A DNA stretch of 64,000 nucleotides from Rugamonas rivuli (GCF_009380165.1 NZ_WHUF01000002.1:558001-622000), one strand, 5' to 3'. Counted from the first letter of the stretch, positions 1-9,180 are shown. The notes: a model not told the origin generated them from the sequence alone. Numbers and translations: made by a program.

Positions 1-42
1 GCAAGGAAAAATCTGCACTTCATGAAAAGCTCCTTATAAAAA

Positions 43-2220
43 TCAAATGACGCGGTACTGGTCAAGTTGCGCTGCCCCGCGCATCGCAGGGTCGCTGATG
101 GACGGCAAGCCGTTTTCCAGATGGCCGGCGAAGCGGCGCATCCAGCCCGGCAAGCCAGCCACACGCAGGCTGTAGTCGTACCAGTTGGAACTTGATGCCA
201 GGGGAAGCCGGACGGCGCTCCTCGAGCGTGCGACGACGCGCACTTCCAGCGGCTTGTTCGCGTAATACTTGTTGGCGGTGAGTACGAAGGTGCATGGCTG
301 TGCGCCATTGTTGACCAGCTCAATGAGCAGCTCGCCGGCGCTGCGTTCGGCGCGCAGGCTCATTTCCGGCCAGGCAGCGTTGCCGTCACCGCGCACGTCC
401 CCAACGATGTGGCGATGGAAGCCGTTCGGTCCCAGTACCCAGAGATCGTAGGCAGATGCGGTGTTCCAGCGGCCTTTGAGCTGTTTGCCAGGTTCGACCG
501 TATAGCGGCGCGGGACCTGATCCAGCGCCAGGCGGTCGTACACATGAAACACCGCCCCGGCTTCGCCCTGGTTGTCGAAACTGAGCTCCACCTGGCCGCC
601 TCCGACCGGCACCTGTGCCTGCACCTGGAGTTCGTAGGGCAGGGCGCGTGCCGGACGCACGCCGGCAGCCTGGACCGGTGCCGTCAGGGTGGTCGGCGTT
701 GCGGGTACCTTGGTGTTTGGCAGGCTCAGCGCCATCGAACGCCGCGCAGCCGTTTCCGGCAGCAGTTGTGTGAAGCCGTTGTCGTTCGGGTTGGCGAAGT
801 CGAAACAGGACAACAGGTTGCCGCTCACCGCACGGCGCCATGGGCTGATCAGCGGCTCGCGCACACCGAAACGCGCCTCGATGAAACGCACCACCGAGGT
901 GTGGTCGAAGACCTGCGAATTCACCCAGCCGCCCTTGGTCCACGGCGAGATGACATACATCGGAACGCGCGGCCCGAGACCGTAGGGGCGATGGTGCGTC
1001 CGTGCATCGGCGCCGTTGAGCACGTGATGGTACTCGCCGGTCGTGTCGACGGTCGACGCACCGGCGAGCTGCGACTGCGCCGGATTGCTGCTGTAGCTCG
1101 TGTATGCAGGAACGGCCGGCGGTGGCATGTGGTCGAAGAAGCCGTCATTCTCGTCGAAGTTGATGATCAGGACCGTCTTGCTCCAGCTGTCGGGATTGGC
1201 GGTCAGGGCGTCCAGCACGCGCGCGATGTAGTCGGCGCCCGACGCCGGACTCGAGGGGCCCGGGTGTTCGGAGCCTTCGGCGGTCGCGACGACCCAGCTG
1301 ACCTGCGGCAGGCGGTTGGCCAGCACGTCGGCCTTGAGCAGGTCGATGTCGCGCGTGGTGGTGCCGCGATCGCGCAGGGATTGCGAATAGCCCGGCCGGC
1401 GATACCACGCGTTGCGGAAGGAGCGGAATCCGGCCAGCGAGTTATCGGTGAAGTTGTCCGCCATGTTCTGGTAAACCTGCCAGCGGATACCCGCCGCTTC
1501 GAGCCGCTCCGGATAGGTGGTCCACAAGTAGTCGGTGGACATGTCCGGATTGAAGTCGTCGCGGCTGTTGTCCGTCGACGGGCCGCCCGCAGCCGCCAGG
1601 GGATCGTTGTGACCGCTGAACAGAAACAGCCGGTTGGTGTTGGTGCCGGTCTGGGTTGCGCAGTGATAGTGGTCGCAGATGGTAAAGGCACGCGCCAGCG
1701 CGAACTGGAAGGGAATGTCGGCGTCAGCGTAATAGCCCATCGCGCGGTTCTGCTTGACCGTGCACCAGTCATTCATACGTCCGTGGTCCCACGCCAGCTG
1801 GGCGTCGAGCCAGGCATGGGGCGTCCCGGCCACGCGCATGACTGGAAAGTCCTGCACCGTGTTGAGCCGGAACGGCGCGATGGCGCTGCCCTGTGGCCAG
1901 TTGGGCCGGCCAGGCACCGGCGCCCCACCGACAGAGCGCTGCACGAAGACCGATTTGCGATTGAAGAGATTTTGCCGGTCCATCACCGGAATCGGAAAGG
2001 GATCACCGAATCCCCTGACCCCTTCCAGGGTGCCAAAGTAATGGTCGAAACTGCGGTTCTCCTGCGTCAGCACGACGATATGCTCAACATCCTGCAGGCT
2101 GCGAGTGCGTTGGTTGGCGGGGAGGGCCAGCGCCTTTTGGATGGATGGTGGGAAGGTCGCAAGCACGGCGCTTGCGCCGGCCGACTTGCCCATTTTGCGG
2201 AGGAAGTCACGTCGGCTCAT
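43..2220 (-). CDS. Tat-exported phosphocholine-type phospholipase C
   Basis: Predicted secreted phosphoesterase that cleaves the phosphodiester of phospholipids such as phosphatidylcholine. The N-terminus has a twin-arginine signal (SRRDFLRK, residues 2-9, then a hydrophobic stretch to about residue 32). The catalytic N-terminal motif TQENRSFDHYFGT lies near residues 52-64 and NFDENDGFFDHMPPP follows further on; both are typical of the bacterial phospholipase C/acid phosphatase family. The last 200 residues look like the repeated C-terminal domain of PC-PLCs. At 725 residues the length fits the family. The frame stays open 61 codons further upstream, but the Tat motif fixes the start at 2220. 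The gene is divergent from the hydrolase at 2462, and a Pho-box-like element lies upstream. Substrate preference (choline lipids versus others) cannot be read from sequence alone. Confidence 0.9.
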   Translation of the reverse strand: MSRRDFLRKMGKSAGASAVLATFPPSIQKALALPANQRTRSLQDVEHIVVLTQENRSFDHYFGTLEGVRGFGDPFPIPVMDRQNLFNRKSVFVQRSVGGAPVPGRPNWPQGSAIAPFRLNTVQDFPVMRVAGTPHAWLDAQLAWDHGRMNDWCTVKQNRAMGYYADADIPFQFALARAFTICDHYHCATQTGTNTNRLFLFSGHNDPLAAAGGPSTDNSRDDFNPDMSTDYLWTTYPERLEAAGIRWQVYQNMADNFTDNSLAGFRSFRNAWYRRPGYSQSLRDRGTTTRDIDLLKADVLANRLPQVSWVVATAEGSEHPGPSSPASGADYIARVLDALTANPDSWSKTVLIINFDENDGFFDHMPPPAVPAYTSYSSNPAQSQLAGASTVDTTGEYHHVLNGADARTHHRPYGLGPRVPMYVISPWTKGGWVNSQVFDHTSVVRFIEARFGVREPLISPWRRAVSGNLLSCFDFANPNDNGFTQLLPETAARRSMALSLPNTKVPATPTTLTAPVQAAGVRPARALPYELQVQAQVPVGGGQVELSFDNQGEAGAVFHVYDRLALDQVPRRYTVEPGKQLKGRWNTASAYDLWVLGPNGFHRHIVGDVRGDGNAAWPEMSLRAERSAGELLIELVNNGAQPCTFVLTANKYYANKPLEVRVVARSRSAVRLPLASSSNWYDYSLRVAGLPGWMRRFAGHLENGLPSISDPAMRGAAQLDQYRVI

Positions 2221-2321
2221 GCACACACCTGCGTGCGTGCGAGCGCGAATTTGAAAATATGCATTTGATTGATCCAGGTCGATTGTCAGGGAAACATGAA
2301 AACTGTAGTAATGCAGGCAAC

Positions 2322-2355
2322 AATTTACGTAACAATGATGAAATGTTGATGACAT
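2322..2355 (-). promoter_or_regulatory. Candidate Pho box and -10 upstream of phospholipase C
   Basis: Reading the minus strand, ATGTCAT (2355-2349), a 4-base spacer and ATTTCAT (2344-2338) form two 7-mers in the geometry of a PhoB box (consensus CTGTCAT, 4 bases, CTGTCAT). They match 6/7 and 5/7. Exactly 10 bases downstream is TAAATT (2327-2322), a 4/6 match to a -10 element. The same 10-base gap is known from E. coli phoA. The match is imperfect; support comes from the geometry, the nature of the target gene and the better box at 30833-30850. Confidence 0.45.
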
Positions 2356-2461
2356 GGCATTCAATCGAACGCACTTCTGGACGCCGCCTATGCTTCGCTC
2401 CACGCCGAAGCGTGCGTCGATTCAAACAGCTATCTTGTCGATTCGATGACAGGAGGCTTCA

Positions 2462-3370
2462 ATGATCAAACTGATGGAAACGCCGATGCTGGCGCTGCAG
2501 GTGCGCCGCGCCGCCCGCGACCTGGGCGATGTGATCTACGTACACGGCTCCACGTTCGGCGCCGATCTCTCGGTATTCTTCGCGTTCGATGGCCGCAGCT
2601 GGGCCGATGAATTGAACGACGCCGGTTTCAACGTATGGGGTTTCGACTTCGCGGGCTACGGCGCTTCGGAGCGCTATCCGCAAGACGACGCCATCCCCGC
2701 AGGCCGCCTGCATGACGTGCAGGCGCAACTGCACCGCGTGGTCCGCGCCGTCCGCGAGCGCAACGGCGGCCGCCCGGTCATGCTGCTGGCGCATTCGTGG
2801 GGCGGCTCGGTGGCGGCGCGTTATGCGGGCGATTATCCGCAAGAGCTCAGCGCGCTGGTGCTGTTCGCGCCGATTGTCACGCGCAGCGCCGCCATGGTTG
2901 CCGGTGCCTACGTGCCTGCCGCGGCAGGCATGGCGTCGCATTATCCGCTGACCGCGTGGGCGCAGTACCGGCGCTTTGTCGAAGACGTCCCGCGCGGCCT
3001 GCCGCAACTGCTGTCGGAGGCGCATTTCCAGCACTGGAGCGCCGCATTCCTGGCCTCCGACACCGGCGCCGCCACCCGCACGCCGCCAGCCGTGCTGACG
3101 CCGGCAGGGCCGCAAATCGACGTGCGCGCGCTGTGGTCCGGCCATGCGCTGTACGACCCGGCGCGCATCGGCACGCCGACGTTGCTGGTGCGCGGCGAAT
3201 GGGACAGCGTCTGCTCCGAAGCCGACGCCGTCCGCTTGCTGACGGAACTGGGCGGCAGCATCAAAGTCTGCAAGACCATCCCGCGTGCCACGCACCTGAT
3301 GCATCTGGAGTCGTCGCGTGGGCTGCTCTACAATGCCGTCAATGCCTTTTTGCTCAGGAGCTCGACATGA
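2462..3370 (+). CDS. Alpha/beta hydrolase
   Basis: A 302-residue alpha/beta-hydrolase-fold protein of unknown substrate. The nucleophile elbow AHSWGGS is seen near residues 109-115, the acid is probably the Asp in RGEWDSVC, and the catalytic His is in RATHLMHLE near the C-terminus. No signal peptide is present, so it should be cytoplasmic. A strong ribosome site AGGAGG (2451-2456) sits 5 bases before the ATG. The stop overlaps the start of the next gene in an ATGA, so the hydrolase, the ABM-domain protein and the ArsR regulator are translationally coupled. The context suggests catabolism or detoxification of a small molecule under the control of that regulator. Confidence 0.85.
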   Translation: MIKLMETPMLALQVRRAARDLGDVIYVHGSTFGADLSVFFAFDGRSWADELNDAGFNVWGFDFAGYGASERYPQDDAIPAGRLHDVQAQLHRVVRAVRERNGGRPVMLLAHSWGGSVAARYAGDYPQELSALVLFAPIVTRSAAMVAGAYVPAAAGMASHYPLTAWAQYRRFVEDVPRGLPQLLSEAHFQHWSAAFLASDTGAATRTPPAVLTPAGPQIDVRALWSGHALYDPARIGTPTLLVRGEWDSVCSEADAVRLLTELGGSIKVCKTIPRATHLMHLESSRGLLYNAVNAFLLRSST

Positions 3371-3714
3371 TTGCCGTGATATTCGAAGTCATTCCCAGCA
3401 GCGAGGGCCGAGCCGAGTACCTCGACCGCGCGGCCCAGCTGGCGCCGCTGCTGGAAAAGATAGACGGTTTCATTTCCATCGAGCGGTTTGAGAGCCTGAA
3501 GTCGCCCGGCAAGCTGTTGTCGCTGTCGTTCTGGCGCGACGAGGATGCGGTGCGCGCCTGGCGCGAGCAGGAGCTGCATCGCGAGGCGCAAAGCGCCGGC
3601 CGCGCCGGCGTGTTCGACGACTACCGCCTGCGCGTAGCCAGCGTCATCCGCGATTACGGTTTGATGGAGCGCGACGAAGCGCCGCCGTATCATCCACCGG
3701 TGGCCGCGCGATGA
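3367..3714 (+). CDS. Antibiotic biosynthesis monooxygenase (ABM) domain protein
   Basis: A 115-residue protein with the ferredoxin-like ABM fold. The N-terminal strand IAVIFEVIPSSEGR is followed by LEKIDGFISIERFES and LLSLSFWRDEDAVRAWR, the usual order of elements in YgiN/HmoA-like ABM proteins. Members include quinol monooxygenases, heme-degrading enzymes and many of unknown role; the heme-ligand residues of IsdG are not evident here. The start is fixed by the ATGA overlap with the hydrolase stop at 3368-3370. Its own stop overlaps the next gene's start in a second ATGA (3711-3714). The very short gene distance implies a functional link with both neighbours. Confidence 0.8.
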   Translation: MIAVIFEVIPSSEGRAEYLDRAAQLAPLLEKIDGFISIERFESLKSPGKLLSLSFWRDEDAVRAWREQELHREAQSAGRAGVFDDYRLRVASVIRDYGLMERDEAPPYHPPVAAR

Positions 3715-4409
3715 GCACGCCGCAACCGCGCTTCGCCCGCGTGGCCGCCGCAATCGGCGACCCGACCCGCGCGCTGATGCTGTCGCGCTTGCTGGACGGC
3801 CGCTTCTACACGGCCACCGATCTGGCGCAGCACGCAGGCGTATCCGCACCGACCGCGTCGCAGCACCTGAAGCTGCTGGTCGATGAAAACCTGGCGCGGG
3901 TGCGCGCGCAAGGCCGCCACCGCTACTACATGCTCGCCGACGGCAACGTCGCCCATGCACTGGAAGCCTTGCTGCGTGTTGCCGATGGCGCGTTGCCCGA
4001 GACCACGCGCTGGCAGGCGCCGGCCATGCGCGGCCTGCGTCATGCGCGCAGCTGCTACGGCCATCTGGCGGGCGTGCTGGGTGTGGACCTGTGCCGCCGC
4101 TTCGTCGATAACGGCTGGGTCAAGCCGGGGGAGGGCGATGGGCACGAGTACCCATTGACGCCTCTGGGTGAGGCGCAAATGCGCGAGCTGGGCATCGTGC
4201 TGTCGGAAGGCGCACCGGCGCAGCGCCAGTTGTACGGCTGCGTCGATTGGTCAGAGCGCCGCGATCACTTCGCTGGGCCGCTGGCGGTGGCGCTGCTCGA
4301 TAACTTCGTCGAGCGCGGCTGGCTGCACCGCAACGACGACACGCGCGTGCTGGGCGTTTCAGCCAGCGGCAAGACCGAACTGGCCGCGTGGCTCGGCAGC
4401 GGAGGTTGA
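3711..4409 (+). CDS. ArsR-family transcriptional regulator with long C-terminal extension
   Basis: Winged-helix DNA-binding domain in residues 5-85: the segment AAIGDPTRALMLSRLLDGRFYTATDLA, then SAPTASQHLKLLVDENLARV as recognition helix and wing. No metal-binding CxC pair of the ArsR/SmtB type is seen, so it probably senses an organic ligand or works without metal. Ordinary ArsR proteins are about 100-120 residues; this one has 232. The extra 130 residues contain a second winged-helix-like stretch (the segment DNFVERGWLHRNDDTRVLGVSASGK). It is the third gene of an ATGA-coupled operon and so may autoregulate it. It converges on the transporter at 4417. Confidence 0.85.
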   Translation: MSTPQPRFARVAAAIGDPTRALMLSRLLDGRFYTATDLAQHAGVSAPTASQHLKLLVDENLARVRAQGRHRYYMLADGNVAHALEALLRVADGALPETTRWQAPAMRGLRHARSCYGHLAGVLGVDLCRRFVDNGWVKPGEGDGHEYPLTPLGEAQMRELGIVLSEGAPAQRQLYGCVDWSERRDHFAGPLAVALLDNFVERGWLHRNDDTRVLGVSASGKTELAAWLGSGG

Positions 4410-4416
4410 ACCTAAG

Positions 4417-5745
4417 CTACTCGTTCTCTTCAATACGCATGGCCAGCGCGGCCGCGATGAACATCGAGAGTCCGCCGAGCACCATCATCATCACGGCGCT
4501 GCCGTTGAACACATGCGTCAGGAAGTAGCCCAGGCAGACGCCGGACACCACCTGCGGAATCACGATCGACATGTTGAACATGCCCATGTACATGCCCATT
4601 TTCTTCGCCGGTATTTTGCCGGCGAGGATGGCGTAGGGCATCGACAAGGTGCTGGCCCACGCCAGCCCGACGCCGGCAAACGACAGCAGCAACGTCATCG
4701 GCGAGGTGATGAAGTAGATCGAGACAAAGCTCAGCCCGCCGACGGCCAGTGCCAGCGCGTGCGCGGTCTTGCGGCTGGTGCGCGCGGCGATCAGCGGCAG
4801 CACGAAGGCGAAGGCGATCGAGGCCGCGTTGTAGACGGCGCCGCACACGCCCCACCAGTTGGCCCCTTCGTTGTACAGCGCGGAGGTGGTGTCGGTGGCG
4901 TGGTAGATGTGCTGGGTCAGCGTGGCCGTGCCGTAGGTCCACATCGAGAACCAGGTGAACCAGGTGAAGAACTGCACCAGCGACAATTGCACCATGATCT
5001 TCGGCATGTTGAGGTAGTCGCTGATAAAGCCGCGCACGCCGGTCGATGCGGGCGCCGCCTGTTCCGGCTCGGGATGGAATTCACTGAGCTGTTCTGGCGA
5101 GTATTCGCGGGTGCGCAGCACGGTCCACAGCACGGCCGCCAGGTAGATCGCGCCGCCGATGTAGAAGGCGTAGACCACCGAGTCCGGCGTCTTGCCGGCG
5201 GCGGCGGTGTTGGCCACGTCGAACCAGTGCGTCAGCACCCACGGCAAGGCCGAGGCGCCCACCGCGCCCACGCCGATGAAGAAGGTCTGCACGGCATAGC
5301 CGGTGGTCAGCTGTTCTTTGGGCAGCAGGTCGCCGACGAAGGCGCGGAACGGTTCCATCGAAATATTGATCGCGACGTCGAGCACCAGCAGCATGGCGGC
5401 GGCGCTCCACAGCACGGTGGCGTTCGGCAGGCCCAGCATCGCCAGCGTGGCCAGCACGGCGCCGATGAAGAAGTAGGGCCGGCGACGGCCCCAGCGGCCC
5501 CAGGTGCGGTCGCTCAGGTAGCCGATGATGGGTTGCACCAGCAGACCGGCCAGCGGCGCGGCGGTCATCAGGAAGCCGATCTTGTCGAGCTCGGCGCCCA
5601 TGGTCTGGAAGATGCGCGGGACGTTGCTTTGCTGGAGGGCGAAGCCGGCCTGGATGCCGAGGAAACCGAAGCTCATGTTCCAGATGGCCCAGAACGACAG
5701 CTTCGGCTTTTGTGCCGGCGTGGCCGGTTTCACTTTTGCATGCAT
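4417..5745 (-). CDS. MFS sugar transporter, SLC45/MalT-like
   Basis: A 442-residue inner-membrane transporter with about 12 predicted membrane segments. It starts with WAIWNMSFGFLGIQAGFALQ and has the loop 2-3 signature SDRTWGRWGRRRPYFFIGA, features of the glycoside-pentoside-hexuronide/SLC45 group of sugar:proton symporters; maltose and other alpha-glucosides are common substrates in relatives. No glycosidase lies next to it, so the sugar is not known. GGAGAT precedes the ATG at the usual distance. A 16-bp inverted repeat 31-46 bases upstream could be a repressor site. Confidence 0.8.
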   Translation of the reverse strand: MHAKVKPATPAQKPKLSFWAIWNMSFGFLGIQAGFALQQSNVPRIFQTMGAELDKIGFLMTAAPLAGLLVQPIIGYLSDRTWGRWGRRRPYFFIGAVLATLAMLGLPNATVLWSAAAMLLVLDVAINISMEPFRAFVGDLLPKEQLTTGYAVQTFFIGVGAVGASALPWVLTHWFDVANTAAAGKTPDSVVYAFYIGGAIYLAAVLWTVLRTREYSPEQLSEFHPEPEQAAPASTGVRGFISDYLNMPKIMVQLSLVQFFTWFTWFSMWTYGTATLTQHIYHATDTTSALYNEGANWWGVCGAVYNAASIAFAFVLPLIAARTSRKTAHALALAVGGLSFVSIYFITSPMTLLLSFAGVGLAWASTLSMPYAILAGKIPAKKMGMYMGMFNMSIVIPQVVSGVCLGYFLTHVFNGSAVMMMVLGGLSMFIAAALAMRIEENE

Positions 5746-5775
5746 GGGGGATCTCCATTTTTGTTGGCGTATTAT

Positions 5776-5791
5776 CTACTCGTTAAAGTAG
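5776..5791. repeat. Inverted repeat upstream of the MFS transporter
   Basis: CTACT, six bases, AGTAG: perfect 5-bp arms. It lies 31 bases upstream of the transporter start and overlaps the region where a promoter is expected (minus-strand TTGTAG at about -35 and GATAAT at -10 flank it). Placement suits an operator for a repressor, but no regulator gene is adjacent that is known to bind it. Confidence 0.35.
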
Positions 5792-5857
5792 TTTGGCTAC
5801 AAAAATGGGAGAATCCCTTGGTTTGAGGGGGTGTTTTTGTGTATCTTTGCTACATCT

Positions 5858-6346
5858 CTAGCGGCCGCGGCGCGATTCCCGTTCCGGATCCGGGCCGTTG
5901 ACCATGGCCTGGACGATGCCGTTACGGTCGAATTCCACGTGCATCACGGAATCCCAGACGTTCTGCTCCTTGTAGCGGTAAACCCACACATCGCCGTCGA
6001 CGCTGGCGTAATGCACCTGCTGAGCCGGCTTGCCGAAGGTGCTGAGGATGGTTTGCTTGCTGTCCTTGCGTGGTTTGACGGTGGCGAACTTCTCGCTGCT
6101 GAGCACCTGTTCGAAGGAAATCAGCTTGCCGTCCGGGCCGATGCGCGCCATGTAGGTGTACTGGCCGAACGGTCCGCCGGCGTATTCGAGCATGGTGTCG
6201 GCGCCGCTGGCATACGTGCCGGTGGGCTGGCCCAGCTTGTCCTTGACCGCGTCGGCGGGTTCGCCGGCCGCCAGTGGAGGGGTGCTCATGCTGGCGCAGG
6301 CGCTCAACAGGACTGGCAACATTGCCACAAATATCAGTTTTTTCAT
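5858..6346 (-). CDS. Outer-membrane lipoprotein with BamE/OmlA-like domains
   Basis: A 162-residue protein starting with a lipoprotein signal (KKLIFVAMLPVLLSAC, Cys at residue 17). The mature part shows two similar segments: EPADAVKDKLGQPTGTY and KDSKQTILSTFGKPAQQVHYASVDGDVWVYRYKE. Each has the helix-turn-GxP-strand pattern of the SmpA/OmlA (BamE-like) fold, so it looks like a duplicated domain. Start chosen at the ATG of the signal peptide; the frame is open 11 codons further upstream without a signal. It is divergent from rpsO. BamE-like lipoproteins are usually outer-membrane assembly or stability factors; the precise role is unknown. It is not BamE itself, given the duplication. Confidence 0.75.
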   Translation of the reverse strand: MKKLIFVAMLPVLLSACASMSTPPLAAGEPADAVKDKLGQPTGTYASGADTMLEYAGGPFGQYTYMARIGPDGKLISFEQVLSSEKFATVKPRKDSKQTILSTFGKPAQQVHYASVDGDVWVYRYKEQNVWDSVMHVEFDRNGIVQAMVNGPDPERESRRGR

Positions 6347-6397
6347 GACGAACCCCTCTGTAGAACTGGAAAGATACAAGAATTGTAGCCAACACAG

Positions 6398-6426
6398 GAT
6401 ACATGCGGGGGATTTTCCGCTATACT
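6398..6426 (+). promoter_or_regulatory. Probable sigma-70 promoter of rpsO
   Basis: TATACT (6421-6426) is a 5/6 match to the -10 consensus. A weak -35, GATACA, lies 17 bases upstream (6398-6403). The start site would be about 80 bases before the rpsO ATG, leaving room for a leader in which S15 could bind, as known for E. coli rpsO. Confidence 0.4.
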
Positions 6427-6514
6427 TCCGGGTCTGGTCTTCGGATCAGTTTTTTTTGAAGTTCACGGTGTGCAGGGTTCAGACTCCGCGCACCGCATGT
6501 TAAAGGTAAATATC

Positions 6515-6784
6515 ATGACCGTAGAAAACATCAACAAAGCCGCGATCATCGCGGACAACGCCCGTGGTCAAAAAGACACCGGCTCCCCAGAAGTTCAAGT
6601 TGCGCTGCTGACCGCACGCATCAACGAATTGAACGGCCACTTCAAGGCACACAGCAAGGATCACCACTCGCGTCGTGGTCTGATTATGATGGTTAACCGT
6701 CGTAAGAGCCTGCTGTCCTACCTGAAGGGCAAAGATGCTACCCGTTATCGCGATCTGATCGCTAAACTGGGTCTGCGTAAGTAA
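6515..6784 (+). CDS. rpsO: 30S ribosomal protein S15
   Basis: Primary 16S rRNA-binding protein of the small-subunit platform. The 89-residue product has the standard size and the conserved segments [32 protein letters not shown] and [10 protein letters not shown]. The start at 6515 gives the family N-terminus MTVENI; the frame is open 15 codons upstream but that extension is not conserved. It is followed by an intrinsic terminator and then pnp, the classical rpsO-pnp order. In E. coli S15 represses its own translation through the leader; that is known for the family and not shown here. Confidence 0.98.
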   Translation: MTVENINKAAIIADNARGQKDTGSPEVQVALLTARINELNGHFKAHSKDHHSRRGLIMMVNRRKSLLSYLKGKDATRYRDLIAKLGLRK

Positions 6785-6809
6785 TTTTTGCGTCATCCGG
6801 CTTAATCGA

Positions 6810-6850
6810 AATGCCTGCGCCAGTTTGCTGACGCGGGCATTTTGTCATTT
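6810..6850 (+). terminator. Intrinsic terminator after rpsO
   Basis: A 10-bp stem (6810-6819 with 6832-6841, one G-U pair), extended by CAG/CTG with a TTTG loop, followed by a T-rich stretch. It sits 25 bases after the rpsO stop. Some readthrough into pnp is likely, as in other bacteria. Confidence 0.7.
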
Positions 6851-7003
6851 TGCCGGGAAAAACTTGCCAAGCGGAATAGCGTCTTGGCAGTGCGACATGG
6901 AATTCCTGGGTTTTAGCAGTTGCAGTAAAGACGGCGCATGCCGTCTGTGGTGAGGTGAACGACAGCCCCTGAAAATCTGTCGGCAAATAGAAAGGGATTA
7001 CCC

Positions 7004-9127
7004 ATGTTTAATAAAGTTACGAAAACCTTCCAGTACGGTCAACACACCGTGACGCTGGAAACCGGCGAGATCGCTCGCCAGGCCTCCGGTGCAGTCATGG
7101 TATCGATTGAAGATACCGTGGTGCTGGCTACTGTCGTCGCACGCAAAGACGCCAAGCCAGGCCAGGACTTCTTCCCGCTGACCGTCGACTACGTTGAGAA
7201 AACCTATGCTGCCGGTAAAATCCCGGGCGGTTTCTTCAAACGTGAAGGTCGTCCTTCGGAAAAAGAAACGCTGACATCCCGCCTGATCGACCGTCCTATC
7301 CGTCCGCTGTTCCCGGAAGGCTACCTGAATGAAGTGCAAGTCATCATTCACGTGCTGTCGGTCAACCCGGAAATCGATCCAGACATCGCCGCCATGATCG
7401 GCGCATCGGCCGCCCTGTGCGTGTCGGGCGTACCGTTCAACGGCCCGGTCGGCGCAGCGCGCGTCGGCTACGCCAACGGCCAGTACATCCTGAACCCTAC
7501 CGTTGAACAACTGAAGACCTCGCAGATGGATCTGGTTGTCGCCGGTACCGAAACCGCCGTGCTGATGGTGGAATCGGAAGCGCAGCAGCTGTCCGAAGAA
7601 ATCATGCTGGGCGCCGTGGTGTTCGGCCACACCGAAATGAAAGCAGTCATCGACGCGATCCACGACCTGGTACGCGACGGCGGCAAGCCTGAAGTTGAAT
7701 GGGTGCCACCAGCGAAGAACGAAGCGCTGATCGGCCGCGTTGCGCATTTCGCATCGAGCAAAATCAACGAAGCCTACCAGACCAAAGACAAGCAAGAGCG
7801 TACCGCCAAGCTGAAGGCCGCCACCAGCGAAGTGCTGGCCGACCTGTCCGCTGAAGCCGCCGCTGCCGGCGCCGCGCCAGTCGACGCTGCCGAAGTGAAC
7901 AACATCCTGTTCGACATGGAAGCCAAGATCGTCCGTACCCAGATTCTGGACGGCGAGCCACGTATCGACGGCCGCGACACCCGCACCGTACGTCCGATCT
8001 CGATCCGCACCTCGGTACTGCCACGCACCCACGGTTCGGCGCTGTTCACCCGCGGCGAAACGCAGGCGCTGGTGGTTGCCACCCTGGGCACCGCACGCGA
8101 CAGCCAGAAGATCGATGCGCTGATGGGCGAGTTCACCGACTCCTTCATGCTGCACTACAACATGCCACCGTTCGCCACCGGCGAAACCGGCCGCGTCGGT
8201 ACGCCTAAGCGCCGCGAAATCGGCCACGGCCGTCTGGCCAAGCGCGCGCTGATCGCCGCACTGCCATCGCCGGAAGAGTTCAGCTACTCCGTGCGTCTGG
8301 TGTCGGAAATCACCGAATCGAACGGTTCGTCGTCGATGGCTTCGGTCTGCGGCGGCTGCCTGGCGCTGATGGATGCCGGCGTTCCAATGAAAGAGCACGT
8401 CGCCGGTATCGCGATGGGCCTGATCAAGGAAGGCGGCAAGTTCGCGGTTCTGTCGGACATCCTGGGCGATGAAGATCACCTGGGCGACATGGACTTCAAA
8501 GTAGCCGGTACCCGCAACGGTATCACCGCGCTGCAGATGGACATCAAGATCATGGGCATCACCAAGGAAATCATGCAAGTGGCGCTGGCGCAAGCCAAAG
8601 AGGGCCGCGAGCACATCCTGGGCGAAATGCAAAAAGCCATGCCGCACGTGAAGACCGAACTGTCGGACTTCGCACCGCGCCTGATCACCATCAAGATCAA
8701 CCCGGAGAAGATCCGTGACGTCATCGGCAAAGGCGGCGCAGTCATCCGCGCCCTGACCGAAGAGACTGGCACCCAGATCGACATCAGCGACGAAGGCGTG
8801 GTCACCATCGCTTCCGTCGACGCTGCTGCCGGCCAGGAAGCCAAGCGCCGCATCGAAGAACTGACCGCATCGGTCGAAGTAGGCAAGACCTACGACGGCG
8901 TTGTGCTCAAGCTGCTGGACTTCGGCGCGATCGTCCAAGTCATGCCAGGTAAAGATGGTCTGCTGCACATCTCGCAAATCGCCAACGAGCGTGTGAACGC
9001 CGTTGCCGACTACCTGAAAGAAGGCCAGGCAGTGCGCGTCAAGGTTCTGGAAACCGACGACCGCGGCCGTCTGAAACTGTCGATGAAAGCCGCTGCTGAA
9101 GAAGCCGCTGCTGCCGCTGCACAGTAA
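7004..9127 (+). CDS. pnp: Polyribonucleotide nucleotidyltransferase (PNPase)
   Basis: Phosphorolytic 3'-5' exoribonuclease of the RNA degradosome. The 707 residues contain, in order: first RNase PH domain (about 10-140, with [17 protein letters not shown]), the helical linker, second RNase PH domain (about 310-550, with [14 protein letters not shown] and the segment [22 protein letters not shown]), a KH domain ([18 protein letters not shown]) and a C-terminal S1 domain ([19 protein letters not shown]). Length and order match the family. AAAGGGA precedes the ATG. The 219-base gap to rpsO holds the terminator and the pnp leader, which in E. coli is an RNase III target; no strong long hairpin was identified here by eye. 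Confidence 0.98.
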   Translation: MFNKVTKTFQYGQHTVTLETGEIARQASGAVMVSIEDTVVLATVVARKDAKPGQDFFPLTVDYVEKTYAAGKIPGGFFKREGRPSEKETLTSRLIDRPIRPLFPEGYLNEVQVIIHVLSVNPEIDPDIAAMIGASAALCVSGVPFNGPVGAARVGYANGQYILNPTVEQLKTSQMDLVVAGTETAVLMVESEAQQLSEEIMLGAVVFGHTEMKAVIDAIHDLVRDGGKPEVEWVPPAKNEALIGRVAHFASSKINEAYQTKDKQERTAKLKAATSEVLADLSAEAAAAGAAPVDAAEVNNILFDMEAKIVRTQILDGEPRIDGRDTRTVRPISIRTSVLPRTHGSALFTRGETQALVVATLGTARDSQKIDALMGEFTDSFMLHYNMPPFATGETGRVGTPKRREIGHGRLAKRALIAALPSPEEFSYSVRLVSEITESNGSSSMASVCGGCLALMDAGVPMKEHVAGIAMGLIKEGGKFAVLSDILGDEDHLGDMDFKVAGTRNGITALQMDIKIMGITKEIMQVALAQAKEGREHILGEMQKAMPHVKTELSDFAPRLITIKINPEKIRDVIGKGGAVIRALTEETGTQIDISDEGVVTIASVDAAAGQEAKRRIEELTASVEVGKTYDGVVLKLLDFGAIVQVMPGKDGLLHISQIANERVNAVADYLKEGQAVRVKVLETDDRGRLKLSMKAAAEEAAAAAAQ

Positions 9128-9150
9128 GCTGTAACCTGTTCGACAAAAAA

Positions 9151-9180
9151 AACCGCCGGAGCGCCCCGGCGGTTTTTTTT
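9151..9180 (+). terminator. Intrinsic terminator after pnp
   Basis: Perfect 9-bp stem AACCGCCGG / CCGGCGGTT (9151-9159, 9166-9174), 6-base loop, flanked by an A-run and an 8-base T-run. It begins 24 bases after the pnp stop and is symmetric enough to work in both directions. Confidence 0.93.

Noticed and set aside
2221..2403. N-terminal 61-codon extension of phospholipase C
   Set aside because: The Tat signal must be at the N-terminus; the extension is Cys/His-rich noise that covers the promoter region.
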